Shown: positions 44,613 through 52,836 of the stretch, one piece after another
Position numbering within the stretch: position 1 is the stretch's first letter
How the letters are laid out: every line of letters begins with the position of its first letter
Source of the DNA: Heliobacterium mobile
GTDB lineage: Bacteria; Bacillota; Desulfitobacteriia; Heliobacteriales; Heliobacteriaceae
DNA: 64,000 nt
Direction of reading: 5' to 3'
Assembly (NCBI RefSeq): GCF_009720735.1
Contig: NZ_WNKU01000017.1
Span: forward strand, 1-64,000
Notes under the pieces: generated by a model
Seen by the model: only the letters and a program-made list of their open reading frames with translations
Database searches by the model: none
Told to the model about the DNA's origin: nothing
Position numbers and translations under genes: made by a program

Positions 44613-46037
44613 ATGATGATAAACGTTCCGGAAGAGTTTCAATCTAGAATAAAGCAAATATTGCCGGAAGATGAATTTAATCGTTTTATGCAGAGCTATC
44701 AGGAGAATCCGGCACAGGGACTTCGACTGAATCCGCTAAAAGGGGTAAATCCGGAGATTCTCCCTTCCATCCCCGTCACCCCCACGCCTGTTCCCTGGTG
44801 TGACTTTGGCTATTATTACGAGGAAGGACAGCGCCCGGGAAAACATCCCTTCCACGCCGCCGGGTTGTACTATATCCAAGAACCGAGCGCCATGGCGGTG
44901 GTAGAAGCACTTCAACCGGAACCGGGAGAACGCATTTTGGATTTATGTGCCGCTCCCGGTGGAAAGGCCACCCAGATTGCTGGATATCTTCGCCACGAGG
45001 GGCTGCTTGTGGCGAACGAAATCCACCCGAAGCGCAACAAGGCCCTATCGGAAAACTTAGAACGCTGGGGTGCCCGCAATATCCTCGTGACGAACGAACC
45101 GCCGGACAAACTCTCCCGCTGGTTCCCGGAATATTTCGACCGCATCGTCGTCGATGCGCCCTGTTCTGGCGAAGGAATGTTCCGAAAGCTGCCCGAAGCG
45201 ATCGAGGACTGGTCGGAAGAAAAAGTAGCTCACTGTGCCGCGCTGCAACAAGAGATCCTCCCGGAAGCCGTGAAAATGCTCAAACCGGGCGGGGTCATGG
45301 TCTACTCGACCTGTACCTTTTCAGCGGAGGAAAACGAAAAACAGATCGAAACGTTCTTGGAGATGTACCCGGAGTTTACCCTGGAACCGGTACTTTGCGC
45401 CGAATTTTTTCAAGCGGCTACGCTTCCTCACACGGTCCGGCTCTGGCCTCACAAACTCCGAGGGGAAGGGCACTTTATCGCCCGGCTGCGAAAAAGAAAC
45501 TCCCTTGATAGTGCGATAGGGCCATCGGTAAACCGAGCGAGCAGAGAGAGCGCTAAGGCAAAAAAAGGCCCCGATCGAGGGCGTAAGGAGCAAAACCTGT
45601 CTGCCAGCCTTCCATCCCTGCCCGCCGATGTGTACCGCTGGTACGAAAGGTTTTGTCAAGAAAGCCTGAATACAGTCCCGCAAGGCCCTTATCTGCTTTT
45701 TGGCGATCAACTCTATGCGGTCTCCGAAGAACTTCCCTCTTTGGAACGGTTGAAAGTCACCCGAACAGGTTTGCATTTAGGAACGATTAAAAAAGGACGT
45801 TTTGAACCGGCCCATGCACTGGCCCTTGCTCTTTCTCCGGGGGAATGGAAAAAGAGCGTCGATCTATCGCCGGACAGTGACGAGGTATACCGGTACTTGC
45901 GAGGAGAAAGCCTGTCTGTGCCCAACCGGGATGGGGGATGGACGATCGTCACGGTAAGCGGTTATCCCATCGGGTGGGGAAAAGTCGCCGAAGGACAGTT
46001 GAAAAATCATTACCCGAAAGGGCTCCGCTGGACATGA
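44613..46037 (+). CDS. RsmF-like rRNA (cytosine-C5) methyltransferase
   Basis: A 474-residue SAM-dependent enzyme of the NOL1/NOP2/Sun group. N-terminal substrate domain (GLRLNPLKG), then the Rossmann core: LDLCAAPGGKATQIA for SAM, VDAPCSGEGMFRK with the motif IV cysteine, and MVYSTCTFSAEENE with the catalytic motif VI cysteine. The C-terminal ~120 residues match the RsmF-type RNA-binding extension (ending PIGWGKVAEGQLKNHYPKGL). It makes m5C in 16S rRNA. Two adjacent ATGs (44613, 44616) follow AAGGTG; either may be used. Confidence 0.9.
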   Translation: MMINVPEEFQSRIKQILPEDEFNRFMQSYQENPAQGLRLNPLKGVNPEILPSIPVTPTPVPWCDFGYYYEEGQRPGKHPFHAAGLYYIQEPSAMAVVEALQPEPGERILDLCAAPGGKATQIAGYLRHEGLLVANEIHPKRNKALSENLERWGARNILVTNEPPDKLSRWFPEYFDRIVVDAPCSGEGMFRKLPEAIEDWSEEKVAHCAALQQEILPEAVKMLKPGGVMVYSTCTFSAEENEKQIETFLEMYPEFTLEPVLCAEFFQAATLPHTVRLWPHKLRGEGHFIARLRKRNSLDSAIGPSVNRASRESAKAKKGPDRGRKEQNLSASLPSLPADVYRWYERFCQESLNTVPQGPYLLFGDQLYAVSEELPSLERLKVTRTGLHLGTIKKGRFEPAHALALALSPGEWKKSVDLSPDSDEVYRYLRGESLSVPNRDGGWTIVTVSGYPIGWGKVAEGQLKNHYPKGLRWT

Positions 46038-46137
46038 AAAATGACGTCGATAGTTAATGATGTCTATTCCCCTGGCAGTACCGCTTCGACAGTAAAAGGT
46101 TTATTTTGCAGAGAACGAAAAAAGGCGGATTGATCGG

Positions 46138-48234
46138 ATGTACGAACAAAAGGTCCTCATCCGGCATGACAAGGGTCTGCACACGCGGGTAGCGGCCATG
46201 ATCGTCCAAAAATCGAGTGAGCTTCAATCCAGATACCAAGTATCATTATTTCTGCGCTGCCGGGACCGGGAGCGAATCCCGGCGACCAACCTGATGCAGA
46301 TCGTGACGGCTACCGTCAAAAAAGGGGAAATCGTCTCGGTATCGGCCCAAGGCGACCAAATTCGACCCGCTGTCTGGGAACTGGTACAACTTCTGGAAAG
46401 CGATTTTCCCATGTCGAATGGACGGATGCTCAACCAGGTCGATCGGCTCCTGCAGGATAACGCTTTGACGGCGGAACATGTCTTCAGTAGCGTGGCCAAT
46501 GGGCTCATCGTCACCGACGAAAATGACATCATCACCATCTTTAATCCTGCCGCCGAACGAATCATGGATTTATCGGCGGCGGAGGTCATCGGCAGAAAGG
46601 CGGACCAAGTCATTCCCGGTTCGCGGATGCATGTCGTCACAGAGACGCAGGAAGCGGAACTAGGATGCCGTCAAGTCCTCGGCGCTTCGATCATCATCAC
46701 CAATCGTTCCCCTATCATCGTGGACGGGAAGGTGAAGGGCGCCGTAGCGATTTTCGAGGACATCTCCGTCTTGGACAAAGTGACGGGAGAACTGCAGGAA
46801 GTGAAAGAGCTCAAAGAGCGCCTTCAACTCCTGCTAGAATCGGTACAGGACGGCATCTCTGTAGTCAACCGAGAGGGGTACGTCACCTATGTGAACCCGG
46901 CCTACGAACGCATGCTCAACAAAGGAAAAGATCTGATCATCGGCCAGAACGTGAGAGAAACATCTCCCGACGGGGCGAGAAGCCGGGCACTGTCGACGGG
47001 CAAACCCGTTTCCGGAGAAATCCGGCGCAAGTCTGCTGTCACCGTCATCGCCGATGCCTATCCGATCATCGTCGATGGAGAGGTCACCGGTGTCGTATCG
47101 ATCGTCAAAGATATCTCCGAAGTGCAGATCTTGATGGAAAAACTGACCCGCCTCGCTGCCCGCGCCGAATACCTGGAACAGGAATTGCAGCGGACCAAAA
47201 AACCGGGCAAGGCGTTCGAACACTACATTGGAAAAAGCGGCAAAGTGCTCGATGCCCTGGCGATTGCAGCCAAAGCGGCGGAAGGGCCGTCGACGGTCAT
47301 CATCCGGGGAGAGAGCGGCACCGGCAAGGAACTGGTGGCCGAAGGCATTCACGCCGCAGGACCTCGTGCAAGGGGACCCTTCATTCGCGTAAACTGCGCC
47401 GCCATCCCAGAGAACCTGCTCGAAAGCGAACTCTTCGGCCATGAAAAAGGGGCCTTCACCGGAGCCATCAAGCGAAAGCTGGGCAAGTTTGAGCTGGCTC
47501 GTAATGGCGTGATCTTTCTCGACGAAATCGGAGAAATGGATAAAAACATGCAGGTCAAACTGCTCCGGGCGCTGCAGCAAAAAGAGATCACACCTGTGGG
47601 CGGAGAGGAGACCCGACGCATCGATGTCAAAATCATTGCGGCCACAAACCAGGACCTCGAGCAAATGGTCGCCGAAGGCCGGTTTCGGGAAGACTTATAC
47701 TACCGGCTGAACGTGATACCTATTCATCTGCCGCCGTTGCGAGAGCGGCAAGAAGACATTCCCCTCTTGGTGGAGCACTTTATCGGGAAGATAGCCCGGA
47801 ACTTGGACAAGAAGATCGAAGGGATCAGCCGGGAAGCCTTAGCGATGTTGATGGAGTATCCTTGGCCGGGCAACGTGAGAGAGTTGGAAAACATCATCGA
47901 ACGGGTGGTCACCTTGACCGATCATGGACAGATTGGCTTAAGCGATCTCCCCGTTTATCTCCGCGAAGCTGGCAAATCGTCGATGCCCTCCTTGCTCGGC
48001 GAACCGTCGGTAGTTTCCAAGAGGGAGAGTGAGCCGATAAAAAACGTTGTAGACGATTCATTACCGGCTCTGCTCACCTGGGAGGAATACGAAAAAGAGA
48101 TCATCGCTTTGGCGTTGAAAAAACATGGCTCCTTCAACGCTGCCGGAAAAGCGCTCGGACTGACCCATAAAACGATCGCGGCGAAAGCGCGCAAGTATGG
48201 GATAGAAAAAACGATTGCTTGGGAGAATGGTTAG
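46138..48234 (+). CDS. Sigma-54 enhancer-binding protein with N-terminal HPr domain
   Basis: A 698-residue activator. Residues 1-90 are an HPr-like domain: [12 protein letters not shown] keeps the phospho-acceptor His15 in register with HPr, while the Ser46 region is changed (PATNLMQIV). Two PAS domains follow (about 110-215 and 230-335). The AAA+ domain has GESGTGKE (about 392), the sigma-54 contact loop GAFTGA (about 440) and FLDEIGEM. A Fis-type HTH ends it ([20 protein letters not shown]). It stands immediately upstream of a sigma-54 promoter and dhaKLM, so it most likely activates that operon, with the HPr domain reporting PTS phosphorylation (inference). E. coli DhaR is also a sigma-54-type regulator but lacks an HPr domain. 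Confidence 0.9.
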   Translation: MYEQKVLIRHDKGLHTRVAAMIVQKSSELQSRYQVSLFLRCRDRERIPATNLMQIVTATVKKGEIVSVSAQGDQIRPAVWELVQLLESDFPMSNGRMLNQVDRLLQDNALTAEHVFSSVANGLIVTDENDIITIFNPAAERIMDLSAAEVIGRKADQVIPGSRMHVVTETQEAELGCRQVLGASIIITNRSPIIVDGKVKGAVAIFEDISVLDKVTGELQEVKELKERLQLLLESVQDGISVVNREGYVTYVNPAYERMLNKGKDLIIGQNVRETSPDGARSRALSTGKPVSGEIRRKSAVTVIADAYPIIVDGEVTGVVSIVKDISEVQILMEKLTRLAARAEYLEQELQRTKKPGKAFEHYIGKSGKVLDALAIAAKAAEGPSTVIIRGESGTGKELVAEGIHAAGPRARGPFIRVNCAAIPENLLESELFGHEKGAFTGAIKRKLGKFELARNGVIFLDEIGEMDKNMQVKLLRALQQKEITPVGGEETRRIDVKIIAATNQDLEQMVAEGRFREDLYYRLNVIPIHLPPLRERQEDIPLLVEHFIGKIARNLDKKIEGISREALAMLMEYPWPGNVRELENIIERVVTLTDHGQIGLSDLPVYLREAGKSSMPSLLGEPSVVSKRESEPIKNVVDDSLPALLTWEEYEKEIIALALKKHGSFNAAGKALGLTHKTIAAKARKYGIEKTIAWENG

Positions 48235-48237
48235 AAC

Positions 48238-48286
48238 TTGGGGAAATCTATCAAGTGACTACAGCGATGTTGATACTTTTTCCCAA
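48238..48286. promoter_or_regulatory. Inverted repeat, candidate enhancer site for the activator
   Basis: Two 17-base arms (TTGGGGAAATCTATCAA and its partner TTGATACTTTTTCCCAA) match at 14 of 17 positions around a 15-base spacer. There is no T-run, so it is not a standard terminator. It lies 30 to 80 bases upstream of the sigma-54 promoter, a plausible place for the HPr-PAS-AAA+ activator to bind. Confidence 0.5.
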
Positions 48287-48315
48287 AGGAAGCCTTGTCT
48301 GATGCCGTAAAATCC

Positions 48316-48333
48316 TTGGCACGGTTTTTGCAT
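48316..48333 (+). promoter_or_regulatory. Sigma-54 promoter of the dha operon
   Basis: TTGGCACGGTTTTTGCAT matches the -24/-12 consensus TGGCACG-N4-TTGCA at every key base (GG and GC correctly spaced). It lies about 125 bases before the dhaK start. Confidence 0.88.
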
Positions 48334-48459
48334 CTCTACATGAGTAAGTTCGAAAAATTACATAATCACGGAGGTAAAAGATACCTCCCAAAAAGTGCAT
48401 GAAACATGGATGAAGCACAGAAATTAGAAAACGAACAAGATTGACGGAGGCGATTGTTT

Positions 48460-49458
48460 GTGAAAAAGGTCATTAACGCACCGGAGCAAGTCGTCGAAGA
48501 AATGCTGCAAGGTATCGCTCTCGCCCATCCCCAGTATGTCCGCCGTGTCGAAGGATTCGATGTAATCGTTCGTGCCAATGCGCCTGTAGCTGGCAAAGTA
48601 GCTTTAGTCAGCGGCGGCGGCAGCGGTCATGAACCCTCCCATGGCGGTTTTGTCGGTAAAGGCATGCTTGACGGTGCTGTCGCTGGTGCTGTCTTTACTT
48701 CGCCGACCCCGGATCAGGTCTACGAAGCGATCAAAGCGGTTGACGGCGGCAAAGGGGTATTGCTCGTCATCAAAAACTACACCGGTGACGTGATGAACTT
48801 CGATATGGCCGCAGAGATGGCCGAAGCCGACGGTATCAAAGTGGCCAAAGTTATCGTCAATGACGATGTTGCCGTCGAAAACAGCACCTGGACGACAGGA
48901 CGGCGCGGCATTGCCGGTACGGTTTTTGTGCACAAAATCGCCGGTGCCAAAGCGGAAACCGGTGCCGACTTAGAAGCGGTCCAACAAGTGGCCGAAAAAG
49001 TCATCGCCAATGTTCGCTCCATGGGGATGGCCCTGACCCCGTGCACCGTTCCGGCGGCCGGCAAGCCCGGGTTTACCCTGGCCGAAAATGAAGTCGAAAT
49101 CGGCCTCGGGATCCATGGTGAACCAGGCACACACCGGGAAGAACTGCGTTCGGCCGATGAAACGACAGCCCACCTGATGGAAAAAATTCTCGCCGACCTC
49201 CAGCTCGCTGCCGGCGACGAAGTAGCTGTTCTGGTCAACGGTCTGGGTGCAACTCCTTTAATGGAACTCTATGTGGTCAACCGTAAAGTCCACCAGATCC
49301 TCGGTGACGCCGGCATGAAGATTGCCAAGACCTTGGTCGGCAACTACATGACGTCCTTAGAGATGGCCGGATTCTCCATTTCCCTGCTAAAACTGGATGG
49401 GGAAACGAAGGAGCTGCTCTTTGCCGCCGCCGATACGCCGGCATTCGTTCAAGTGTAG
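48460..49458 (+). CDS. dhaK: Dihydroxyacetone kinase subunit DhaK
   Basis: A 332-residue protein that binds dihydroxyacetone covalently through a histidine (IHGEPGTH, His219 from this start). It shows GGGSGHEPSHGGFVGKGMLD near residue 50 and VIKNYTGDVMNFDMA, typical of DhaK. The substrate is phosphorylated by DhaL with phosphate coming from PEP through the PTS and DhaM. GTG at 48460 has GGAGG nine bases upstream; TTG at 48454 is too close to it. First gene of dhaK-dhaL-dhaM-HPr behind a sigma-54 promoter. A 130-base gap separates it from dhaL. Confidence 0.95.
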   Translation: MKKVINAPEQVVEEMLQGIALAHPQYVRRVEGFDVIVRANAPVAGKVALVSGGGSGHEPSHGGFVGKGMLDGAVAGAVFTSPTPDQVYEAIKAVDGGKGVLLVIKNYTGDVMNFDMAAEMAEADGIKVAKVIVNDDVAVENSTWTTGRRGIAGTVFVHKIAGAKAETGADLEAVQQVAEKVIANVRSMGMALTPCTVPAAGKPGFTLAENEVEIGLGIHGEPGTHREELRSADETTAHLMEKILADLQLAAGDEVAVLVNGLGATPLMELYVVNRKVHQILGDAGMKIAKTLVGNYMTSLEMAGFSISLLKLDGETKELLFAAADTPAFVQV

Positions 49459-49588
49459 AATCACCGGATAAGCAACGCCGTGTGCTGATCGTCGCTTGAA
49501 ATTGGTTATCCAATATTTATCCATCTGATTACATGGCTTTGGACATAAAAAAGTGTGAAAATAAGGCCTTTTTGAAGGAGGTGGCTTC

Positions 49589-50230
49589 GTGAGTTCATTT
49601 ACCGTTGCGGCTCTGGAAGCCGTCGCCGATACGATTGTGCAGAACAAGGAATTATTGACCTCGCTCGATGCGGCCATCGGGGATGCCGACCATGGTATCA
49701 ATATGGCCCGGGGTTTTGAAGCCGTGCGGGTAAAAATTCGTGCGGCGGCTCCAGGGACCGACATCAGCGGATTGTTGAAGCTGACAGGCATGACTCTCAT
49801 CTCGACAGTCGGCGGAGCTTCCGGCCCCCTTTACGGTACGGCTTTTATGCGGGCCGCGGCAGCGGCCCAGGGCAAAGCGACCCTTGATCCAGACGGGATC
49901 ACCCAGATCTGGTCGGCTGCGCTTCAGGGAATCAAGGACCGGGGGAAAGCCAGCCGGGGCGAAAAGACGATGCTCGATGCGATGGAGCCGGCCTATGAAG
50001 CCTTTGTCGAAGCGGTAAAAGCTGAAAAGAGCCTCGTCGAAAGCCTAGATGCGGCCTGTGAGGCCGCCAAAGAGGGCATCGAGTACACCAAGACGATCAT
50101 CGCCACCAAGGGACGAGCCAGTTACCTCGGTGAGCGCAGTTTAGGCCATCAAGATCCTGGAGCTACCTCATCTTATCTCATGCTGGCCGCACTGACGGAA
50201 TTCTGCCGCAGCCAGCAGTTAGGGGCGTAG
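49589..50230 (+). CDS. dhaL: Dihydroxyacetone kinase ADP-binding subunit DhaL
   Basis: A 213-residue helical-barrel protein. LDAAIGDADHGINMARGF holds the Asp residues that coordinate Mg-ADP, and STVGGASGPLYGTAF and RGEKTMLDAMEPA are also conserved. In the PTS-type kinase it keeps ADP as a cofactor, rephosphorylated by DhaM. GTG start with a near-perfect AAGGAGGTG site. dhaM begins 3 bases after its stop. Confidence 0.95.
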   Translation: MSSFTVAALEAVADTIVQNKELLTSLDAAIGDADHGINMARGFEAVRVKIRAAAPGTDISGLLKLTGMTLISTVGGASGPLYGTAFMRAAAAAQGKATLDPDGITQIWSAALQGIKDRGKASRGEKTMLDAMEPAYEAFVEAVKAEKSLVESLDAACEAAKEGIEYTKTIIATKGRASYLGERSLGHQDPGATSSYLMLAALTEFCRSQQLGA

Positions 50231-50233
50231 GTC

Positions 50234-50629
50234 GTGGTTGGAATTGTAGTTGTTTCCCACAGCGCAAAAGTGGCGGAAGGCATCCGTGAACTAGCACTGC
50301 AGATGGCTAAGCCGGAACAAAAGATCATCGCTGCTGGAGGGATGGCCGACGGCTCTATCGGCACCGATGCTATGCGTGTGAGTGAAGCTATCGTGGACGC
50401 TATGACCGACGCAGGCGTTATTGTCATGGTTGATCTAGGCAGTGCTGTCCTCAGCACCGACACCGCCTTGGAGATTCTTGACGAAAACCTTCGTGCCCGT
50501 GTCCGGATCGCCGATGCACCGATTTTAGAAGGAACTATCGGCGCCGTCGTCGAGGCTTCCGTAGGCAGTCCCTTGGAACAGGTGCTGGCCACCGCCGAAG
50601 GCGCCCGGGAAATGCGTAAGTGCCTGTAA
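50234..50629 (+). CDS. dhaM: PTS-dependent dihydroxyacetone kinase phosphotransferase DhaM
   Basis: A 131-residue single-domain protein of the EIIA-Man fold. VVGIVVVSHSAKVAEG places the phospho-acceptor at His9, as in characterised DhaM. It takes phosphate from HPr and passes it to ADP on DhaL. Unlike E. coli DhaM it has no fused HPr or enzyme I parts; a separate HPr gene follows. GTG start. Confidence 0.93.
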   Translation: MVGIVVVSHSAKVAEGIRELALQMAKPEQKIIAAGGMADGSIGTDAMRVSEAIVDAMTDAGVIVMVDLGSAVLSTDTALEILDENLRARVRIADAPILEGTIGAVVEASVGSPLEQVLATAEGAREMRKCL

Positions 50630-50648
50630 ACTTGGGAGGTGTTTAAAC

Positions 50649-50915
50649 ATGACCGAAATCCAACTGGTACTTACGAATCCGACGGGCCTTCATGCCCGTC
50701 CAGCCTCCCAGTTCGTTCAAACAGCATCGAAATTTAAGAGTAAAGTGAAGATCAGCGCAGGCGGCAAGCAAGTAGATGCGAAGAGTATCTTGGGAGTCAT
50801 GACCATGGGCCTTCGATCGGGGACCGCCTTTACGGTGACCGCCGACGGTGAGGACGAAGTAGAATGTGTGGCCGCCTTGGCGTCGCTCGTCGAAAGCAAA
50901 TTCGGCGAAGAATAG
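50649..50915 (+). CDS. HPr family phosphocarrier protein
   Basis: An 88-residue HPr. His15 in NPTGLHARPAS is the PEP-dependent phosphorylation site, and Ser46 in DAKSILGVM is the site used by HPr kinase in Bacillota; both are intact. It lies 19 bases after dhaM with a GGGAGGTG site and is clearly part of the dha operon, where it probably supplies phosphate to DhaM and perhaps competes with the HPr domain of the upstream activator (inference). No enzyme I gene is nearby, so EI must come from elsewhere. Whether it is also the general HPr (ptsH) is unknown. Confidence 0.93.
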   Translation: MTEIQLVLTNPTGLHARPASQFVQTASKFKSKVKISAGGKQVDAKSILGVMTMGLRSGTAFTVTADGEDEVECVAALASLVESKFGEE

Positions 50916-50967
50916 CTGCTGCCTGTACATCCCAATCGGAGATTACGGAAATAAACCTGTTTGCGTA

Positions 50968-51018
50968 AAAAAGCACCGGCTTGCGGAAGATTCCCTTCCC
51001 GCGAGCCGGTGCTTTTCA
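50968..51018 (+). terminator. Terminator of the dha operon
   Basis: AAAAGCACCGGCTTGCGG and CCGCGAGCCGGTGCTTTT form a long stem with a short U tail. Confidence 0.85.
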
Positions 51019-51126
51019 GTACAATAAAGAAAGAGAATAGGTGCTTTTTCGCCTGTTGAAGATATAAGCAGCAAGTGGTTCGAGCATTCAGCACCCTTTT
51101 CTCACCGTAAAAATAGGAGGTTTCTC

Positions 51127-51897
51127 ATGATTTTTGACTCTCACGTCCATACTCGTTTTTCTACGGATTCGCAGATGCACATCGAAGAGGCTATAGCGAA
51201 AGCAGAGAGATTGGATATCGGCATTATCATTACGGAACATATGGACTTGGAATACCCCCAACCGGAGTTTTTCAAATTCAATCTTGACGATTACTTCCAG
51301 GAATACGACTGCTACCGAAGTCCCCGTCTGCGACTCGGCGTCGAGATGGGTATGCGCTATGAACTGGCTGATAAGAACCGGGAAATGGCAGTTCACTATC
51401 CCTTTGATTTCATCATTGGCTCCGTCCATGTGGTCGACAAGAAGGAGATATATCCAGAGGCCTTTTACCAGGGTCGGTGCAAAAAAGAGGCTTATGACCG
51501 GTACTTCGATACCATGTATGGCTGTGTCCAACAGTTCGACTTTGTCGATACGTTAGGTCATATCGACTACATCTGCCGTTATGCAGCCGTAGAGGATCCG
51601 GAAATAGACTATGCCGAATTCCGGGATCGCATCGACCCCATCCTGACGCTGCTTGCCGAGCGGGGGCAGGCCATCGAAATCAACTCCCGCCGACTCGATA
51701 ACCCTAGGGCTGTCGAGTCACTCTTCCCGATCTATCGCCGCTTTCAGGAACTGGGCGGCCAGTGGGTTACGATTGGATCAGACGCTCACAATCCCGTTGA
51801 CATCGGCCGTCGCCTCGATAAAGCTATCGAACTAGCTGAACGGTGCCGATTACGACCAGTTTGGTTTGATAAACGCAAGCCACAGTTGATGAAGTAA
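51127..51897 (+). CDS. PHP-family histidinol-phosphatase
   Basis: A 256-residue metal-dependent phosphatase. DSHVHTRFSTDS supplies the first metal ligands, ITEHMDL and GSVHVVD the middle ones, TLGHIDYICRY a further histidine, and IGSDAHNP the last Asp and His, as in HisJ/HisK. It is the common Bacillota histidinol-phosphatase of histidine synthesis, though other phosphoesters are possible because no his genes are adjacent. ATG start with AGGAGG upstream. ogt follows after a 65-base gap. Confidence 0.85.
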   Translation: MIFDSHVHTRFSTDSQMHIEEAIAKAERLDIGIIITEHMDLEYPQPEFFKFNLDDYFQEYDCYRSPRLRLGVEMGMRYELADKNREMAVHYPFDFIIGSVHVVDKKEIYPEAFYQGRCKKEAYDRYFDTMYGCVQQFDFVDTLGHIDYICRYAAVEDPEIDYAEFRDRIDPILTLLAERGQAIEINSRRLDNPRAVESLFPIYRRFQELGGQWVTIGSDAHNPVDIGRRLDKAIELAERCRLRPVWFDKRKPQLMK

Positions 51898-51962
51898 CGT
51901 TCCGATTCTACACTGAGCGGGAACCTGTTGATATCGATGTGGTGGAATTGGAGGAAGAACCG

Positions 51963-52469
51963 ATGACGGAGATACATCGGGTGTGCTATCCTACGGCCAT
52001 CGGCCTGTTGGAAATTCAAGGGACTGATGAAGGGATCTTATCGGTGCTGTTTTTGGAAGAGGGAGCTACAGCGACCGAAAATGCAAAGGAAGCGACGGTT
52101 CCTGATTGCCTAATCGCTTGTCGGCAGCAACTGGATGAGTATTTCCGGGGAACCCGGAGAGATTTTAACGTAAAACTCAACCCCCAAGGCACCCAGTTTC
52201 AGAAACAAGTCTGGCGTAAATTACCGGATATTCCCTTCGGACAGACCGCATCCTATAAGGATATCGCCGAAGCTGTGGGCAATTCCAAGGCGGTCCGAGC
52301 CGTCGGGGGAGCCAACAGCCAAAACCCTATCAGCATCATCGTCCCCTGCCACCGTGTCATCGGCAGCAACGGCAAACTGACTGGCTATGCCGGCGGGCTC
52401 TGGCGAAAAGAGTGGCTGCTGGCCCATGAACAGAAGGTGCTCACATCCCCAGCAGAATGTCCTCGGTGA
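51963..52469 (+). CDS. ogt: Methylated-DNA-protein cysteine methyltransferase
   Basis: A 168-residue O6-alkylguanine repair protein. The alkyl acceptor is Cys129 in IVPCHRVIGSNG, followed by GYAGGLWRKEWLL. The preceding helix-turn-helix region contains PFGQTASYKDIAEAVGN. The protein takes alkyl groups from O6-alkylguanine and is inactivated in doing so. ATG 51963 has GGAGG eight bases upstream; the longer frame is not needed. It lacks the Ada N-terminal regulatory domain. Confidence 0.92.
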   Translation: MTEIHRVCYPTAIGLLEIQGTDEGILSVLFLEEGATATENAKEATVPDCLIACRQQLDEYFRGTRRDFNVKLNPQGTQFQKQVWRKLPDIPFGQTASYKDIAEAVGNSKAVRAVGGANSQNPISIIVPCHRVIGSNGKLTGYAGGLWRKEWLLAHEQKVLTSPAECPR

Positions 52470-52480
52470 GGTACTTAGCG

Positions 52481-52515
52481 AATACCCCTTCCATTATTCG
52501 GAAGGGGTATTTTCT
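52481..52515 (+). terminator. Terminator of ogt
   Basis: AATACCCCTTCC and GGAAGGGGTATT form a perfect 12-bp stem followed by TTCTTATT. Confidence 0.85.
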
Positions 52516-52836
52516 TATTGAAAACCTTTTTTTATCGAAAGCCTTTTGGCATCATCGCTTGTCCCCGAAGGGTCATGAACGTTTTAGAGTCCGAAAGCCT
52601 GTTTTATCAAAGGAAAGTAAGCGCTCAATCTTAGGGTACATTTACAAAGAAACCCCCCCGTTATGACTTATCCGTGTCGTACCAGGGGTTCGAATCATAC
52701 TGGTTATTTTGTTTTTCGACATTGAATCCGGATTTTACGACGACCTAGGCCCTCTTTCACCAATGTCACATCGGCCCACTGCTGCGGTTCGTAATGCGCT
52801 TCATTGTTCTGTTTGGTGGTCCTATGTAAACCGAAA
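52516..52836. other. Intergenic stretch with repeat copy A
   Basis: About 320 bases downstream of ogt and of the convergent surface-protein gene. Its only clear element is the direct repeat copy at 52627-52692. GGTTCGAATC at the repeat end looks like a tRNA T-loop, but no tRNA can be folded around it. Confidence 0.45.
52627..52692. repeat. Flanking direct repeat, copy A
   Basis: About 66 bases from AATCTTAGGG to CAGGGGTTCG, roughly 85% identical by eye to copy B at 55664-55728. Its core can fold as AACCCC ... GGGGTT with GAC/GTC inside. The two copies are in the same orientation on either side of the surface-protein gene. Confidence 0.7.

Noticed and set aside
52681-52700. tRNA T-loop-like GGTTCGAATC
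   Set aside because: The flanking bases do not pair and no other tRNA arms can be found; the other repeat copy lacks the match.
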